Positions 25,916 through 34,686 of a DNA stretch of 64,000 nt are shown in pieces. The notes beneath the pieces are model-generated. The model ran no database searches. It was not told where the DNA came from and saw nothing but the letters and a program-made list of their open reading frames with translations. Location: positions 62,001 to 126,000 of the forward strand of contig NZ_JAAQPH010000017.1 in the NCBI RefSeq assembly GCF_011683915.1, in the 5' to 3' direction. How positions within the stretch are numbered: the first letter of the stretch is position 1; each line of letters starts with the position of its first letter. The translations under genes and the position numbers were made by a program. This DNA is from Pelagibius litoralis (lineage in GTDB: Bacteria; Pseudomonadota; Alphaproteobacteria; Kiloniellales; Kiloniellaceae).

Positions 25916-27175
25916 TCAGGTGTTCTTGAGCTTACTCTTGCTTCGGTTCTCGATCAGGTCCAGCACGCGGTCGATATCAGCCTCGTTGTTGTAGATGTGT
26001 GCGGAGAAGCGAAGCATTCCCCGGCGCACCGTCAGCCGCACTCCGTTGTCGTTGAGATGCTGATAAAGCTCCTTCATCTCAGGATCTCTGGCGACGTCGT
26101 GGGTGTTGCGGACGTACTGCCCGGTTGTGACGATGTTCGACAAGTCCGATCCGGAGGGGTCGCCACTGACTTGCATACCAAGCAGGCGCAGACCTTCGGC
26201 CAGCTTGCGCGCCAGGCCGGTGACATGAGCCTCGACCTGGGGGATGCCGGTCTCCAGCAGCATGTCCAGCGACGGTTCGACCGCATGGACCGCTGGATAG
26301 TTGTAGTTGCCGGCGTCGAACCGACGCGCCCCTGGCATCAGCACGTATTCGTCGCCGCCGACCGAGGCTTCGTGATGGCCAGCTTCGCCAAGGTCGACGC
26401 TGAAGCGCGCAAGTGCCGCCGGCGCCATCACCTCTGCCCATTCGCGTCGGCAATAGAGGAAACCCAGGCCGTAGAGGCCTAGCAACCCTTTCTGCGTCGA
26501 TACCGCAAGCCCGTCGATCATCAGCCGCTGTACATCGCTGTCGATCAGGCCGACAGACTGCGCGCCGTCCAACAGGAGGAAGCTGCCGTTCTCCCGGCAG
26601 GCGCGGCCCAGAGGCTCGATTTCAACGCGCAGGCCCGGGGAGAAAGTGACCTGGGACAGTGTCACCAGCCTCGTACGCTCGTCGATCGCGGCGATCATCG
26701 CCTCTATGTCGATGGCGCCTTCGCTGTCGCGCACTGTCCGGATCTCCACGCCGAGGCGAGTCCGCAAGTTGAGCCAGGGATAAATGTTGTTCGGGTGTTC
26801 AGCAGCTGTGCAGAGGACGACATTGTCGCCGGGTTGCCACGGGATCGCCCCGGCGACGATGTTCAGTCCGTCGGAAATATTCTTGGTGAAGGCGATCTCG
26901 TCCGGGTGGGCGTTGATCAGGCGGGCGAACTTGCCGCGCACAGACTCCACCTTGGCGAAATAGGCGTCCTTGTCGGCGCGGCCATCCCGCAGCTCTTCGA
27001 GGTGGTGTTGAAGCGCCGTTTCAACATCGAGCGAGAGAAGGCCGCGTGCGGCGACATTGAGATAGGTCGTGCGCTCCGCACCCGGAAACCGCTGGCGCAG
27101 GGACTCAAAGGCCGATGAGTCTGGTGGCGCTACGGGGCGGTGCCAACGCTGCTGATCTGGGTGGCTGCTACTCAT
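25916..27175 (-). CDS. Class V aminotransferase-fold PLP enzyme (island paralogue)
   Basis: A 419-residue class V PLP enzyme, the counterpart of the core gene at 16275: YLNVAARGLL near residue 39, EHPNNIYPWLNLRTR, FLLLDGAQSVG, the PLP Lys in VSTQKGLLGLYGLGFLY and the RRGMLRFSAHIYNNEADI ending shared with it. It follows the creatininase-family gene with a 4-bp ATGA overlap (27172-27175), so both are one leftward operon under the GTATAC operator at 27984. Family known; reaction unknown, possibly breaking down the amino acid released by the creatininase-like hydrolase. Confidence 0.8.
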   Translation of the reverse strand: MSSSHPDQQRWHRPVAPPDSSAFESLRQRFPGAERTTYLNVAARGLLSLDVETALQHHLEELRDGRADKDAYFAKVESVRGKFARLINAHPDEIAFTKNISDGLNIVAGAIPWQPGDNVVLCTAAEHPNNIYPWLNLRTRLGVEIRTVRDSEGAIDIEAMIAAIDERTRLVTLSQVTFSPGLRVEIEPLGRACRENGSFLLLDGAQSVGLIDSDVQRLMIDGLAVSTQKGLLGLYGLGFLYCRREWAEVMAPAALARFSVDLGEAGHHEASVGGDEYVLMPGARRFDAGNYNYPAVHAVEPSLDMLLETGIPQVEAHVTGLARKLAEGLRLLGMQVSGDPSGSDLSNIVTTGQYVRNTHDVARDPEMKELYQHLNDNGVRLTVRRGMLRFSAHIYNNEADIDRVLDLIENRSKSKLKNT

Positions 27176-27954
27176 TTCGCCGCCACCATACTTTGTTCGG
27201 TGGCCGGTAGTACCGGATGGATTGCGTGCACTTTCTTGAAAAAGTCGGTGAGGCCATCCGCCAGGGCATCGAACAGCAAGGCGCCCTTGGCCGCAGTACC
27301 CAACTGCGGGTTGTCGGTATAGCCGAGGCCCAGACCGGAACGCCGGGCGGCCAGATAGACCCTGGTGCCGTCGACGATCACCTTCGACTCACGGGTGGGC
27401 GAAGGGGCCGGGATGCCGTCGGTGACCAAGTCAGGAGTAAGGTGCTGCATTATCGAGGTTTCAAACTCACCGGCATGACCAAGAGGCACAGAGAGTGGGG
27501 TTTTCACGATTGACCAACAGTCTGCGCCGGTAATGGTCACATCGTTATGGTTGTTGATCTCCCGCGCCACAATGCTGACGTAGTTCGAGTTTCCGCCGTG
27601 TCCGTTGATAATGGCAATGCGGTGGAAACCGGAGTCTATGAGGCTTTCCGACAGTTCCATGAGCACGGCAATCATCGTGTGGCCGCTCAGCGTCAGGACG
27701 CCGGGGTGCGGTTTATGGTGATGGGACACGCCATAGGCCACCGTTGGTGCAACGAGGACCCTGATATCTGGGAAAGCACGCTCCGCCGCCTCGAAGCAGA
27801 CACGCTTCACTATCTCTGTGTCCGTGTTGACCGGCAGGTGCGGTCCGTGCTGCTCAATGGCCCCGACGGGGAGGACGGCCAGACTGTCGGGCGCCACCGC
27901 GCGGATCTCCTCGCGCGTAAGAGTCGCCAACTCCAACATCTTTCCGGAACCCAT
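27172..27954 (-). CDS. Creatininase-family amidohydrolase
   Basis: A 260-residue protein from ATG 27954, chosen for the GGAGGAAGG site just upstream; ATG 27987 is the alternative. Metal-binding motifs of the creatininase family are intact: LPVGAIEQHGPHLPVNTDTE (about residues 28-47), IINGHGGNSNYV near 118 and GHAGEFETSIM near 164. Members open cyclic amides or deformylate (creatinine, MftE, 3-amino-5-formamido substrates). It leads the operon with the class V aminotransferase. A damaged homologue remains at 37616. The operator array 27984-28003 lies 30 bp upstream. Confidence 0.85.
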   Translation of the reverse strand: MGSGKMLELATLTREEIRAVAPDSLAVLPVGAIEQHGPHLPVNTDTEIVKRVCFEAAERAFPDIRVLVAPTVAYGVSHHHKPHPGVLTLSGHTMIAVLMELSESLIDSGFHRIAIINGHGGNSNYVSIVAREINNHNDVTITGADCWSIVKTPLSVPLGHAGEFETSIMQHLTPDLVTDGIPAPSPTRESKVIVDGTRVYLAARRSGLGLGYTDNPQLGTAAKGALLFDALADGLTDFFKKVHAIHPVLPATEQSMVAAK

Positions 27955-27983
27955 TCTACCTTCCTCCAATGTCTTTCTAGAAT

Positions 27984-28003
27984 GCATTCAGTATACGGTA
28001 TGC
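27984..28003 (-). promoter_or_regulatory. GTATAC operator array upstream of creatininase operon
   Basis: GCATTC-A-GTATAC-G-GTATGC on the plus strand, three half-sites spaced by 7 bp; the core 13-mer (27991-28003) is GTATACGGTATGC. On the minus strand the TATACT inside it can serve as the -10 box for the creatininase operon. Member of the shared island operator family. Confidence 0.65.
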
Positions 28004-28224
28004 ATAAAAGAGACTAGCGAGAACCTCAGCGAGATGCAAGCTCTGCTAACTGATTTTGTGGAGGGCGGCGCCGATGGTGCGAGAGGCGGGAATGCCGCGA
28101 CAGCATGGCAGCTTTCGGGAAAGAGCAGCAACCCACCTGCCGGCAAATCGAAACAGACGGCGATACCGTCGGGGTCAAGGTTTCGCTTTCGCTCTATCCG
28201 CAGCCTGTAAGTCGTCGAGATTGG

Positions 28225-28555
28225 CTAGGCGCAAAGCTTCGCCGCTCGACTGACATCTTTAGGGTAGGCTTGGCTCTGGAGATCGTTCTCTGCACGTTGG
28301 TGGCGTAGCGCAGCGTTACGGCCGGCAACCTCGCCGCTGACTATGCACTCGGCAGCATTTTCACTACCCAGATAAAGATGGCCGAACGCTTTGCCGCATT
28401 CGCGGGCCACATAGAGGCCGGGGATCGGCTTGCCGAAAGGATCAAGCACGAACTGCTCTTTGTCGCGCGTGGGCCCACCTTGCGTATTTGAGAGGGTTTG
28501 GTGGACCTCGGTGACACAGAACGGCGGCTCCTGAGAGCAGGGGATTGCAAACCGG
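28225..28555 (-). pseudogene. FAD-binding dehydrogenase (FRD/SDH flavoprotein type), C-terminal remnant
   Basis: The open minus-strand frame reads CVTEVHQTLSNTQGGPTRDK, then FVLDPFGKPIPGLYVAREC, GKAFGHLYLGSENAAECIV and SGEVAGRNAA. This is the end of a fumarate-reductase/ketosteroid-dehydrogenase type flavoprotein, where the last GRxAGRNAA helix binds FAD. No start or N-terminal FAD motif is found to the right, and the operator and promoter of the next binding-protein gene begin at 28580. It is thus a truncated leftover. Confidence 0.6.
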
Positions 28556-28579
28556 CTCCGAGAGCACTTTCAAAATGAG

Positions 28580-28608
28580 TTGGCTGAATTATTGGTATAC
28601 GGTATTCT
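28580..28608 (+). promoter_or_regulatory. Promoter with overlapping GTATAC operator, binding protein 1
   Basis: -35 TTGGCT (28580-28585), 17-bp spacer, -10 TATTCT (28603-28608). The operator 13-mer GTATACGGTATTC (28595-28607) covers the end of the spacer and the -10, so a bound regulator would block RNA polymerase. The layout is the same as at 32498-32526. Confidence 0.65.
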
Positions 28609-28653
28609 TAATATGGTTGTAGAGAAGCAATCTAAGAAATGGAGGCGGGGACA

Positions 28654-30228
28654 ATGAAAACATTTGTTTTTAGATGGCTGGCCGCGATGGCCCTGAGCGT
28701 GGGCTTCGCGGTAGGCGCCGTGGCACAGGCCAAAGCGGCGGAACTGCGGATCGGAATGGACGGGGCGATCAGTTCGATAGACCCGCTGTATCACAACAAT
28801 GGCAATAACCTGATGGTGTCGGCACACATATTCGACCCATTGGTGGACAGGGATGAAAAAGGTGAGCTGATTCCAGGCTTGGCTCAGTCGTGGCAATTGG
28901 TGAACGATAGGCTTTGGGAGTTCAAACTACGCCCCGGTGTTAGGTTTCATGACGGTGCACCGCTGACAACAGGAGATATCAAGTTCTCTCTTCAACGCCC
29001 GCCCAAGGTCCCGAACAGCCCATCGTCCTATGTCGGTTACGTGAGATCGATCGAGCGCATAATCCAAGTTGATGAATTAACCCTTCAAATTGAAACAGAG
29101 GCACCCGACCCGGAGCTTCCGCGAGATTTATCGTACGTTTATATTCAATCGAAGAAGGCCGCCGAGGGTAAGACAACGGACGATTTCAATAAGGGAGTTG
29201 CGGCCGTCGGTACGGGCCCCTTCAAATTCGTCGAATACATCCCCGGCCGGCAGATCGTCCTTGCGCGCAATGATGATTATTGGAGAGGGGTCTCCAATTG
29301 GGAAAAGGTAACGATTTTGCCGATCAAAAACAGCGCGGCTCGGCTTGCGGCGCTGCTCACCGGTGATGTCGATGTAGCATCGGGAATCCCAACGGTCGAT
29401 CTGCCTAAGCTGCGTCAAAATCCCAAAATTGCCATCGTCTCGGGACCGCAAAACCGCGTTTTCTATCTGCAAGTAGACCACCGCGACCAATCGCCCATGA
29501 CGTTCGACAATGACGGCAATGTGCTTGCAAAGAATCCTTTACAGGATCTACGCGTGCGCCAGGCAATGTCCAAAGCTATCAATAGAGAGCTTCTCATTGA
29601 TCGACTTCTAGAAGGGCAGGGTACTCCGGCCGGGGAAGCTATTCCGCCGGGGTTTAGGGGTTCGAACCCGAAACTGATCGCTGACGCCTATGATCCGGAA
29701 GGTGCAAAAAAGCTCCTGACTGATGCCGGCTTTCCAGACGGGTTTCGTTTGATACTGCACGGCGCCAACGATCGGTATGCGTTCGATGAAAGCATGCCTC
29801 AAGCGATTGCTCAGATGTTTTCTCGGATCGGCATCAAGTCGGAAATTGAACTCTCCCCAAACTCCTTGTTCCGAAAGCGTGGTAAGGCCGGTGAACTCAG
29901 CCTCCAGTTCGGTGGTTGGGGGAATTCCAGCGCGGTTTCGATGCTGGTTGCTGTCATGCATTCTCCCGACAAGGAAAAGGGTTTCGGATCTTCGAACAGA
30001 GGGCGGTATTCGAACTCGGAGTTCGACGAATTCCTCGAGCAGACTCTTGCAACGATGAACCCAGAGGAACGGCTCGCGTCGATCCGGAAAGCCACTGAAA
30101 TGGCCATGAAGGATCTCGCGGTCATCCCATTGTTTTGGACCGAGTTCGCATGGGGTATGCGAAACGATCTCTTGATGAAGCCCAATTCTCGAGGGCTGAC
30201 CTTTGCGAAGGACGTTAAACCAAATTGA
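28654..30228 (+). CDS. Family 5 ABC transporter binding protein 1 (island paralogue)
   Basis: A 524-residue secreted protein from ATG 28654 behind GGAGGCGGGG, with a Sec signal peptide (WLAAMALSVGFAVGAVAQAKAA). Family 5 marks include KLRPGVRFHDGAPLTTGDIK, AAVGTGPFKFVEY and DLRVRQAMSKAINRELLIDR. It is one of three island paralogues (others at 32569 and 53530), all with PNSPSS, EGKTTDDFNKG and the C-terminal IPLFWTEFAWGMR or IPLYWA(T)xSWGMR element. Only one permease/ATPase set (41774-45716) exists in the island, so the three probably feed one transporter with different ligands. Regulated through the overlapping GTATAC operator; ends at a strong hairpin. Confidence 0.9.
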   Translation: MKTFVFRWLAAMALSVGFAVGAVAQAKAAELRIGMDGAISSIDPLYHNNGNNLMVSAHIFDPLVDRDEKGELIPGLAQSWQLVNDRLWEFKLRPGVRFHDGAPLTTGDIKFSLQRPPKVPNSPSSYVGYVRSIERIIQVDELTLQIETEAPDPELPRDLSYVYIQSKKAAEGKTTDDFNKGVAAVGTGPFKFVEYIPGRQIVLARNDDYWRGVSNWEKVTILPIKNSAARLAALLTGDVDVASGIPTVDLPKLRQNPKIAIVSGPQNRVFYLQVDHRDQSPMTFDNDGNVLAKNPLQDLRVRQAMSKAINRELLIDRLLEGQGTPAGEAIPPGFRGSNPKLIADAYDPEGAKKLLTDAGFPDGFRLILHGANDRYAFDESMPQAIAQMFSRIGIKSEIELSPNSLFRKRGKAGELSLQFGGWGNSSAVSMLVAVMHSPDKEKGFGSSNRGRYSNSEFDEFLEQTLATMNPEERLASIRKATEMAMKDLAVIPLFWTEFAWGMRNDLLMKPNSRGLTFAKDVKPN

Positions 30229-30270
30229 GAGAAGGCTTGGCTGACCCTGGTTCAGGTTTTGGCGTACATA

Positions 30271-30303
30271 GGCCCGAATGGTGGTGCTTTCGCCATTCGG
30301 GCC
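30271..30303 (+). terminator. Terminator-like hairpin after binding protein 1
   Basis: GGCCCGAATGG / CCATTCGGGCC, a perfect 11-bp stem with an 11-nt loop, 43 bp after the stop. A degenerate copy follows binding protein 2 (34199-34228). Confidence 0.6.
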
Positions 30304-30470
30304 GTCCCTGCGCAAGGGGTTGCTCGCCCGCTGATATGATGACCTTTTCGAAAACCTGAAAAGCTATCGGAAGAGGCTTTCCATTTTTCTGGGCAAAGCC
30401 TGGCCCATTCTGTTACCAGGGTTATGGCAAGTTTCGATATCGCCTCTGCGAGCCAGGAGATACCCCTTCA

Positions 30471-31658
30471 CTACAATTTCTGGAGGGGTACGTAGACTCT
30501 CCCACCAAACAGCTTTCGACTGGTACGCACAATCGAGATGCCGGAGACGGATTCTTCAGTATCCGAGTTTTCCTTATCAACAGAAAGTGTCATGAAGCCG
30601 GACGGATGCTCTATACAGAAGTCAATCTTGTGGCCAGCTGGATTGAGGGTGGCAATTTCGGAAGCTACTGTCCCCGATAGCACCGAGGCCATCGTCAAGC
30701 AAACCGCACCAGAACCGGAATAAGCAGCATGACAGCGGGCCGGCGAACCGGGGTGGGTTGCCAATTTGCGTGACGCTATCGAACCTTTTTCTTGCGGCGG
30801 TGCGATCATGATTGAGCCTGGTGAGGTGTTGTTTGCAAAATCCTCAAGGCCGATCAATCGACCAGCTTCTTGCCTGATCGGTTCGATCTGTGCGGCAAGC
30901 GCCTCGTCCGCATCTAGCTCTTTCTTGCTCTCGTAGCCTGTTCTGCCAAATGAGTCGGCACGAAAGACTATGCATACCGTGCCGCCGGCATCGACAACTG
31001 TGATAGGGACCCCATTGACCACATCGAGTCTGTGGCCTGTTGGGAAAAGTGCGCCAACAAGGTTTCCAAAGGGGGGCCGGTAGGTCACCAATACCGGAGC
31101 TGACGTACCGGCCACCCCGTCGATTGCGGTGTCGCCCTCATATGTGACGGCGCCTTGTGGTGTCTTCACTTTGGAAGTGTAGTTCATCTGAGAATTCACG
31201 GCAAAGATACGCACCTCCGTTTCGTCACTCGATGCTGTTACAAGACCGTTTTCGACAGCAAAAGGGCCAACAGATGTCCCCATGTTCACGCTGTTCCCAA
31301 ACCCGTCGATTCTCGTGCTGTGCGGAGTGATTTGAAGAAATGTGTAGTCAACATCAGCTTCCGGCCTTTGCGACTTTGAAACAATGATGACCTTGTTGGA
31401 TAGCGTTTCCGCGCCGCCGACGCCGTCTATTTGACCTGGGTGTTCGGGGTTCAGTGCCGCCAGAATGATCCGATTCCGAAAATTCTCATCGCTCGGTAAG
31501 TCAGAAGCTAGGAACACGGGGCCCTTGGAAGTGGCGCCTCGATACAGAGAACAAGGAATTCCAACAAGACCACCTGCGATTTCGAGGGATGGGGTTTCGA
31601 GCCAGTCAGCTAGCGATGGTGTATCGGGCTTGTCAGGCATTTCGGCGGATTTTTTCAT
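30471..31658 (-). CDS. PrpF/4-oxalomesaconate tautomerase-family isomerase 1
   Basis: A 395-residue protein from ATG 31658 behind GGAGG; the frame is open to 31790 but with no ribosome site. It belongs to the PrpF (DUF453) family, a diaminopimelate-epimerase fold that shifts double bonds in methylaconitate, oxalomesaconate and similar tricarboxylates. Visible marks are PCSLYRGATSKGPVFLASDL (usual RGGTSKG, here RGATSKG), DGVGGAETLSNKVIIVSKS and the CHAAYSGSGAVCLTMAS stretch near the C-terminus. It is separate from, and convergent with, binding protein 1. A second, more typical PrpF gene is at 50552. The substrate here is unknown; an epimerase-like action on an amino-acid-derived acid is possible. 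Confidence 0.8.
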   Translation of the reverse strand: MKKSAEMPDKPDTPSLADWLETPSLEIAGGLVGIPCSLYRGATSKGPVFLASDLPSDENFRNRIILAALNPEHPGQIDGVGGAETLSNKVIIVSKSQRPEADVDYTFLQITPHSTRIDGFGNSVNMGTSVGPFAVENGLVTASSDETEVRIFAVNSQMNYTSKVKTPQGAVTYEGDTAIDGVAGTSAPVLVTYRPPFGNLVGALFPTGHRLDVVNGVPITVVDAGGTVCIVFRADSFGRTGYESKKELDADEALAAQIEPIRQEAGRLIGLEDFANNTSPGSIMIAPPQEKGSIASRKLATHPGSPARCHAAYSGSGAVCLTMASVLSGTVASEIATLNPAGHKIDFCIEHPSGFMTLSVDKENSDTEESVSGISIVRTSRKLFGGRVYVPLQKL

Positions 31659-31885
31659 GCTGGTATTCCTCCAGATAGGTAATGGCCATTTCCTGCTACG
31701 AGCAGGTATCGAGGGAAGGTGCTCGGCGGAACTGATTGCACCCGCTAACCATGATCCGCTCCAAGGGAGAGCTAGTGCATTTCCAAACAAACTATTGAGT
31801 GCTGAGCCGTCGTTTGGGTCAAAGAGCCAAGATCAAACAGGTTCAGGGACCCTTCGACCCAATGTTTCACCAAAGCATGGTAATG

Positions 31886-31898
31886 GTATACTGAATAC
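31886..31898. promoter_or_regulatory. GTATAC operator-like site upstream of PrpF-1
   Basis: GTATAC-T-GAATAC, one mismatch from the palindrome. It lies 228 bp before the PrpF-1 start on the minus strand. It could serve a leftward promoter, or a lost rightward gene, since TATACT here also reads as a plus-strand -10. Confidence 0.45.
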
Positions 31899-32490
31899 GA
31901 ATTTAAGGGAACTCTATTGTCCTGCCTCTTGAGCACTTTTCGAGACGGCGCACTCCGGAGGTTGGGAGTAGGCAGCCCTGGACTGGAGGGTTTGCTCGGA
32001 CGACGGCCGAGTGAAACTTCACATCGGGCAATGCTTGTTCATCACTTGATTTCTGCCGCCATTGGAAATGAGGCGACTATCCAACGAACGCCATTGGCGG
32101 AGCACGGTTTCTGGCCCAGCGCGCTCGACCCAAGGCGCCCATAAGCATAGAGGCTTGTCGAATCGTAAACTCGGCAGAGCATGGCGGCATCACCGGTTTA
32201 TCGTCGACTTGTTTCGGGAAAGGACGCCGCGATGCAGGAGCATGCCGCATCGTATTCCGTCCGTCTTTTGTTATGTTGACAGTAGAGTATGTTAGGCAAT
32301 TACTTTCCGTTTCATGACAATTAATATTTATGAATAGTATACGAAAGAAGGAGTGATATTTAGAGCGCAATATTGGTTTCATATTATTCATTATTTAGTT
32401 TCAGGAAAATCCCGAAATTTCCAGTGTAATAGGGCAGCGTATTTGCTGTGTCCGGCCACCGGGTTTCAGGCAGCCTCCGAGGAGATTTTT
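31899..32490. other. Intergenic, AT-rich towards the right, no gene seen
   Basis: Short open frames cross this stretch but none shows a motif or ribosome site. From about 32270 to 32410 the sequence becomes markedly AT-rich, as also before binding protein 3 (53240-53390). A lone GTATAC (32337-32342) without a second half-site lies in it. Confidence 0.4.
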
Positions 32491-32497
32491 AAAAAAG

Positions 32498-32526
32498 TTG
32501 GCTGTACTCATTGTATACGGTATACT
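32498..32526 (+). promoter_or_regulatory. Promoter with perfect GTATAC-G-GTATAC operator, binding protein 2
   Basis: -35 TTGGCT (32498-32503), 17-bp spacer, -10 TATACT (32521-32526). The operator 32513-32525 is the perfect 13-bp palindrome GTATACGGTATAC and includes the -10 box. Best copy of the motif in the window. Confidence 0.7.
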
Positions 32527-32568
32527 GTGCGCGGCCGTATAAAGACAACCTAAGCAATGGAGGCAGGG

Positions 32569-34149
32569 ATGATGAAATTATCTGTTTTGAAATCACTGGC
32601 GGCTGTGATCCTGAGTGCCGGCATCACGGCAGGCGCCTTGGCGGAGACCAATGGGACCGAGCTTCGAATCGGTGTCAGCGGCGCTTTCAATTCGGTGGAT
32701 CCGATGTTCCACAATCTCACGCCTAACCTGGATGTTTCGAAGCACCTTTTCGATGGTTTGGTTAAGCTTGATGAGAACCTGGAACTGAAGCCGGGTCTGG
32801 CTCAGTCGTGGAAGCTGGTGAACGATACCGTTTGGGAGTTCAAACTGCGCCCCGGCGTGAAATTCCACGATGGCAAGCTGCTGATGCCGGAGGATGTTAT
32901 CTTCTCCATTGAACGCGCGCCCAACGTACCGAACAGCCCCTCTTCGTTTGCCGGTTATGTGACGTCCGTTGAGAGGGTTATTGAAATTGATCCGTTGACG
33001 ATCCACGTCGAAACCAAGGAGCCCAATCCAACCCTGCCCCGGGACTTGGTCAATATATCTATTCTGTCGAAGAGCGCGGCCGAAGGTAAGACAACAGACG
33101 ACTTTAACAAGGGGGCAGCCGCTGTCGGCACAGGCCCCTTCAAGTTCGTCGAGTTTGAGCACGGCAGACGCATTGTCCTTGCCCGTAACGGCGGCTACTG
33201 GGGTGAAATGCCGGCTTGGGAGAAAGTGACCATCCTGCCGATCACGAATAGCGCAGCTCGCGTCGCGTCGCTGCTTACCGGTGACGTCGATGTAATTGCC
33301 GGGATACCACCGATTGATCTGCCGAAGCTTCGGGAGAATTCGAAGATCACGATAGTTTCGGGGCCGCAGTCTCGCATCTTCTATCTGCAGATCGACCACC
33401 GCGACCGAGCGCCTATGGTATTCAATAACGATGGCGAAGTGTTCGACAAGAATCCACTTCAAGACCTGCGCGTCCGACAGGCAATGTCCAAGGCAATCAA
33501 CCGCCAGCTTCTGATAGACCGGGTGATGGAGGGGGAGGCTGTTCCGGCGGGTCAGATCTTGCCAAATGGGTTCTACGGGGCCAATCCGACGCTTGACCAG
33601 GCTGACGCATACGATCCGGAAGGCGCCAGGAAACTATTGACCGAGGCTGGTTACCCGGACGGCTTTCGTATGACGCTAACCACCTCGCATGACCGTTATC
33701 CAACTGCGGAGAGCATGGTCCAGGCAATTGCTCAGATGTTGACACGGGTAGGTATCAAAACCGATGTCGAACTGGCCCCCCACTCTATCTTCCGCAAGCG
33801 CGGCAGGGCGGGAGAGCTCAGCGTTCAGTTTGGCGGTTGGGGCAACGACGGTGCCACGTCTTTTATGGTGGGCGTTTTGCATACGCCTGATAAGGAAAGG
33901 GGATTTGGACCTGCGAACCGTGGTGTTTATTCCAATCCGGCATTCGATCAGGCTCTGGAGGAAGCGCTTCGTACGATGGATGTGGACGAGCGCCTGGGTA
34001 AGATTCGTAAGGCGACCGAAATGGTTATAAACGACCTTGCGATTATCCCGCTTTACTGGGCGACGCATTCGTGGGGGATGCGGAAAGACCTCGCTTTCAT
34101 TCCCAATCCGTTGCAACACACGCCGGCCATGGAAATAAGGCCACGATGA
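32569..34149 (+). CDS. Family 5 ABC transporter binding protein 2 (island paralogue)
   Basis: A 526-residue secreted protein from ATG 32569 or 32572 (GGAGG just upstream) with a Sec signal peptide (SLAAVILSAGITAGALAE). It is close to binding protein 3 along its length (SGAFNSVDPMF, KLLMPEDVIFSIERAPNVPN, FEHGRRIVLARN) and more distant from protein 1. Family 5 elements LRPGVKFHDG, GTGPFKFVEF and RVRQAMSKAINRQLL are intact. It stands alone behind the strongest GTATAC operator. Expected to hand its ligand to the permease/ATPase complex at 41774-45716. Confidence 0.9.
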   Translation: MMKLSVLKSLAAVILSAGITAGALAETNGTELRIGVSGAFNSVDPMFHNLTPNLDVSKHLFDGLVKLDENLELKPGLAQSWKLVNDTVWEFKLRPGVKFHDGKLLMPEDVIFSIERAPNVPNSPSSFAGYVTSVERVIEIDPLTIHVETKEPNPTLPRDLVNISILSKSAAEGKTTDDFNKGAAAVGTGPFKFVEFEHGRRIVLARNGGYWGEMPAWEKVTILPITNSAARVASLLTGDVDVIAGIPPIDLPKLRENSKITIVSGPQSRIFYLQIDHRDRAPMVFNNDGEVFDKNPLQDLRVRQAMSKAINRQLLIDRVMEGEAVPAGQILPNGFYGANPTLDQADAYDPEGARKLLTEAGYPDGFRMTLTTSHDRYPTAESMVQAIAQMLTRVGIKTDVELAPHSIFRKRGRAGELSVQFGGWGNDGATSFMVGVLHTPDKERGFGPANRGVYSNPAFDQALEEALRTMDVDERLGKIRKATEMVINDLAIIPLYWATHSWGMRKDLAFIPNPLQHTPAMEIRPR

Positions 34150-34198
34150 GATAACCTGTGTTTCGCCGATTGTAAACGTCGTGAGACAGCTTTCGTGG

Positions 34199-34228
34199 GG
34201 TTCGAATGGCCTTCGTGCCGTTCGGGCC
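34199..34228 (+). terminator. Degenerate terminator-like hairpin after binding protein 2
   Basis: GGTTCGAATGGC / GCCGTTCGGGCC with a 6-nt loop; related in sequence to the hairpin after binding protein 1, so gene and terminator were probably duplicated together. Confidence 0.5.
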
Positions 34229-34686
34229 TCAAGGCGACAGGGTATCTCTCACGGTATTGAGAGCCAGTAGCGGCAATCCATGTTGCCGGAGGGTTCTGAC
34301 TTATCAGCAAGGCATGGGCCACGTATCTCATCAAGAGCGACATTCCGCCCACTTTCGAGTAACCCATAGTCAGAACTGCGACGATTCTGACCGACAAGGG
34401 AAGGGGTCCTCGTAGGCCGGCCCGAGCAGATCGAGGATGGCAACATCAGAGTCAAGCGGCATAGTCCGATGGCTTTGTCGAGAGTCCGCACAGAGCCTCA
34501 CTCGGCGAAAACTTCGGCGTCATGAAAAGAAAAAAGTGTTACGAAGTGTACCAAGTAGAGGTGGGCGAGTTTTGATGCATACCTCACACTCTGAGACGCC
34601 GAGCGCCATCGTCGAGCGTGGCAAGATTGCCGAGGTGCCGCAAAGATTTTGCAAAGATGGGCTGCCAAAGACGGAGAGCGCGAAAC
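34229..34686. other. Intergenic, no gene recognised
   Basis: No frame in this 458-bp stretch has a ribosome site or recognisable motif; it leads into the CapA-like gene, whose own ribosome site GGAGAG is at about 34673. Confidence 0.35.

Noticed and set aside
32337-32342. Lone GTATAC as a further operator
   Set aside because: The second half-site is missing at the 7-bp offset, and the site is 160 bp upstream of the proper promoter.
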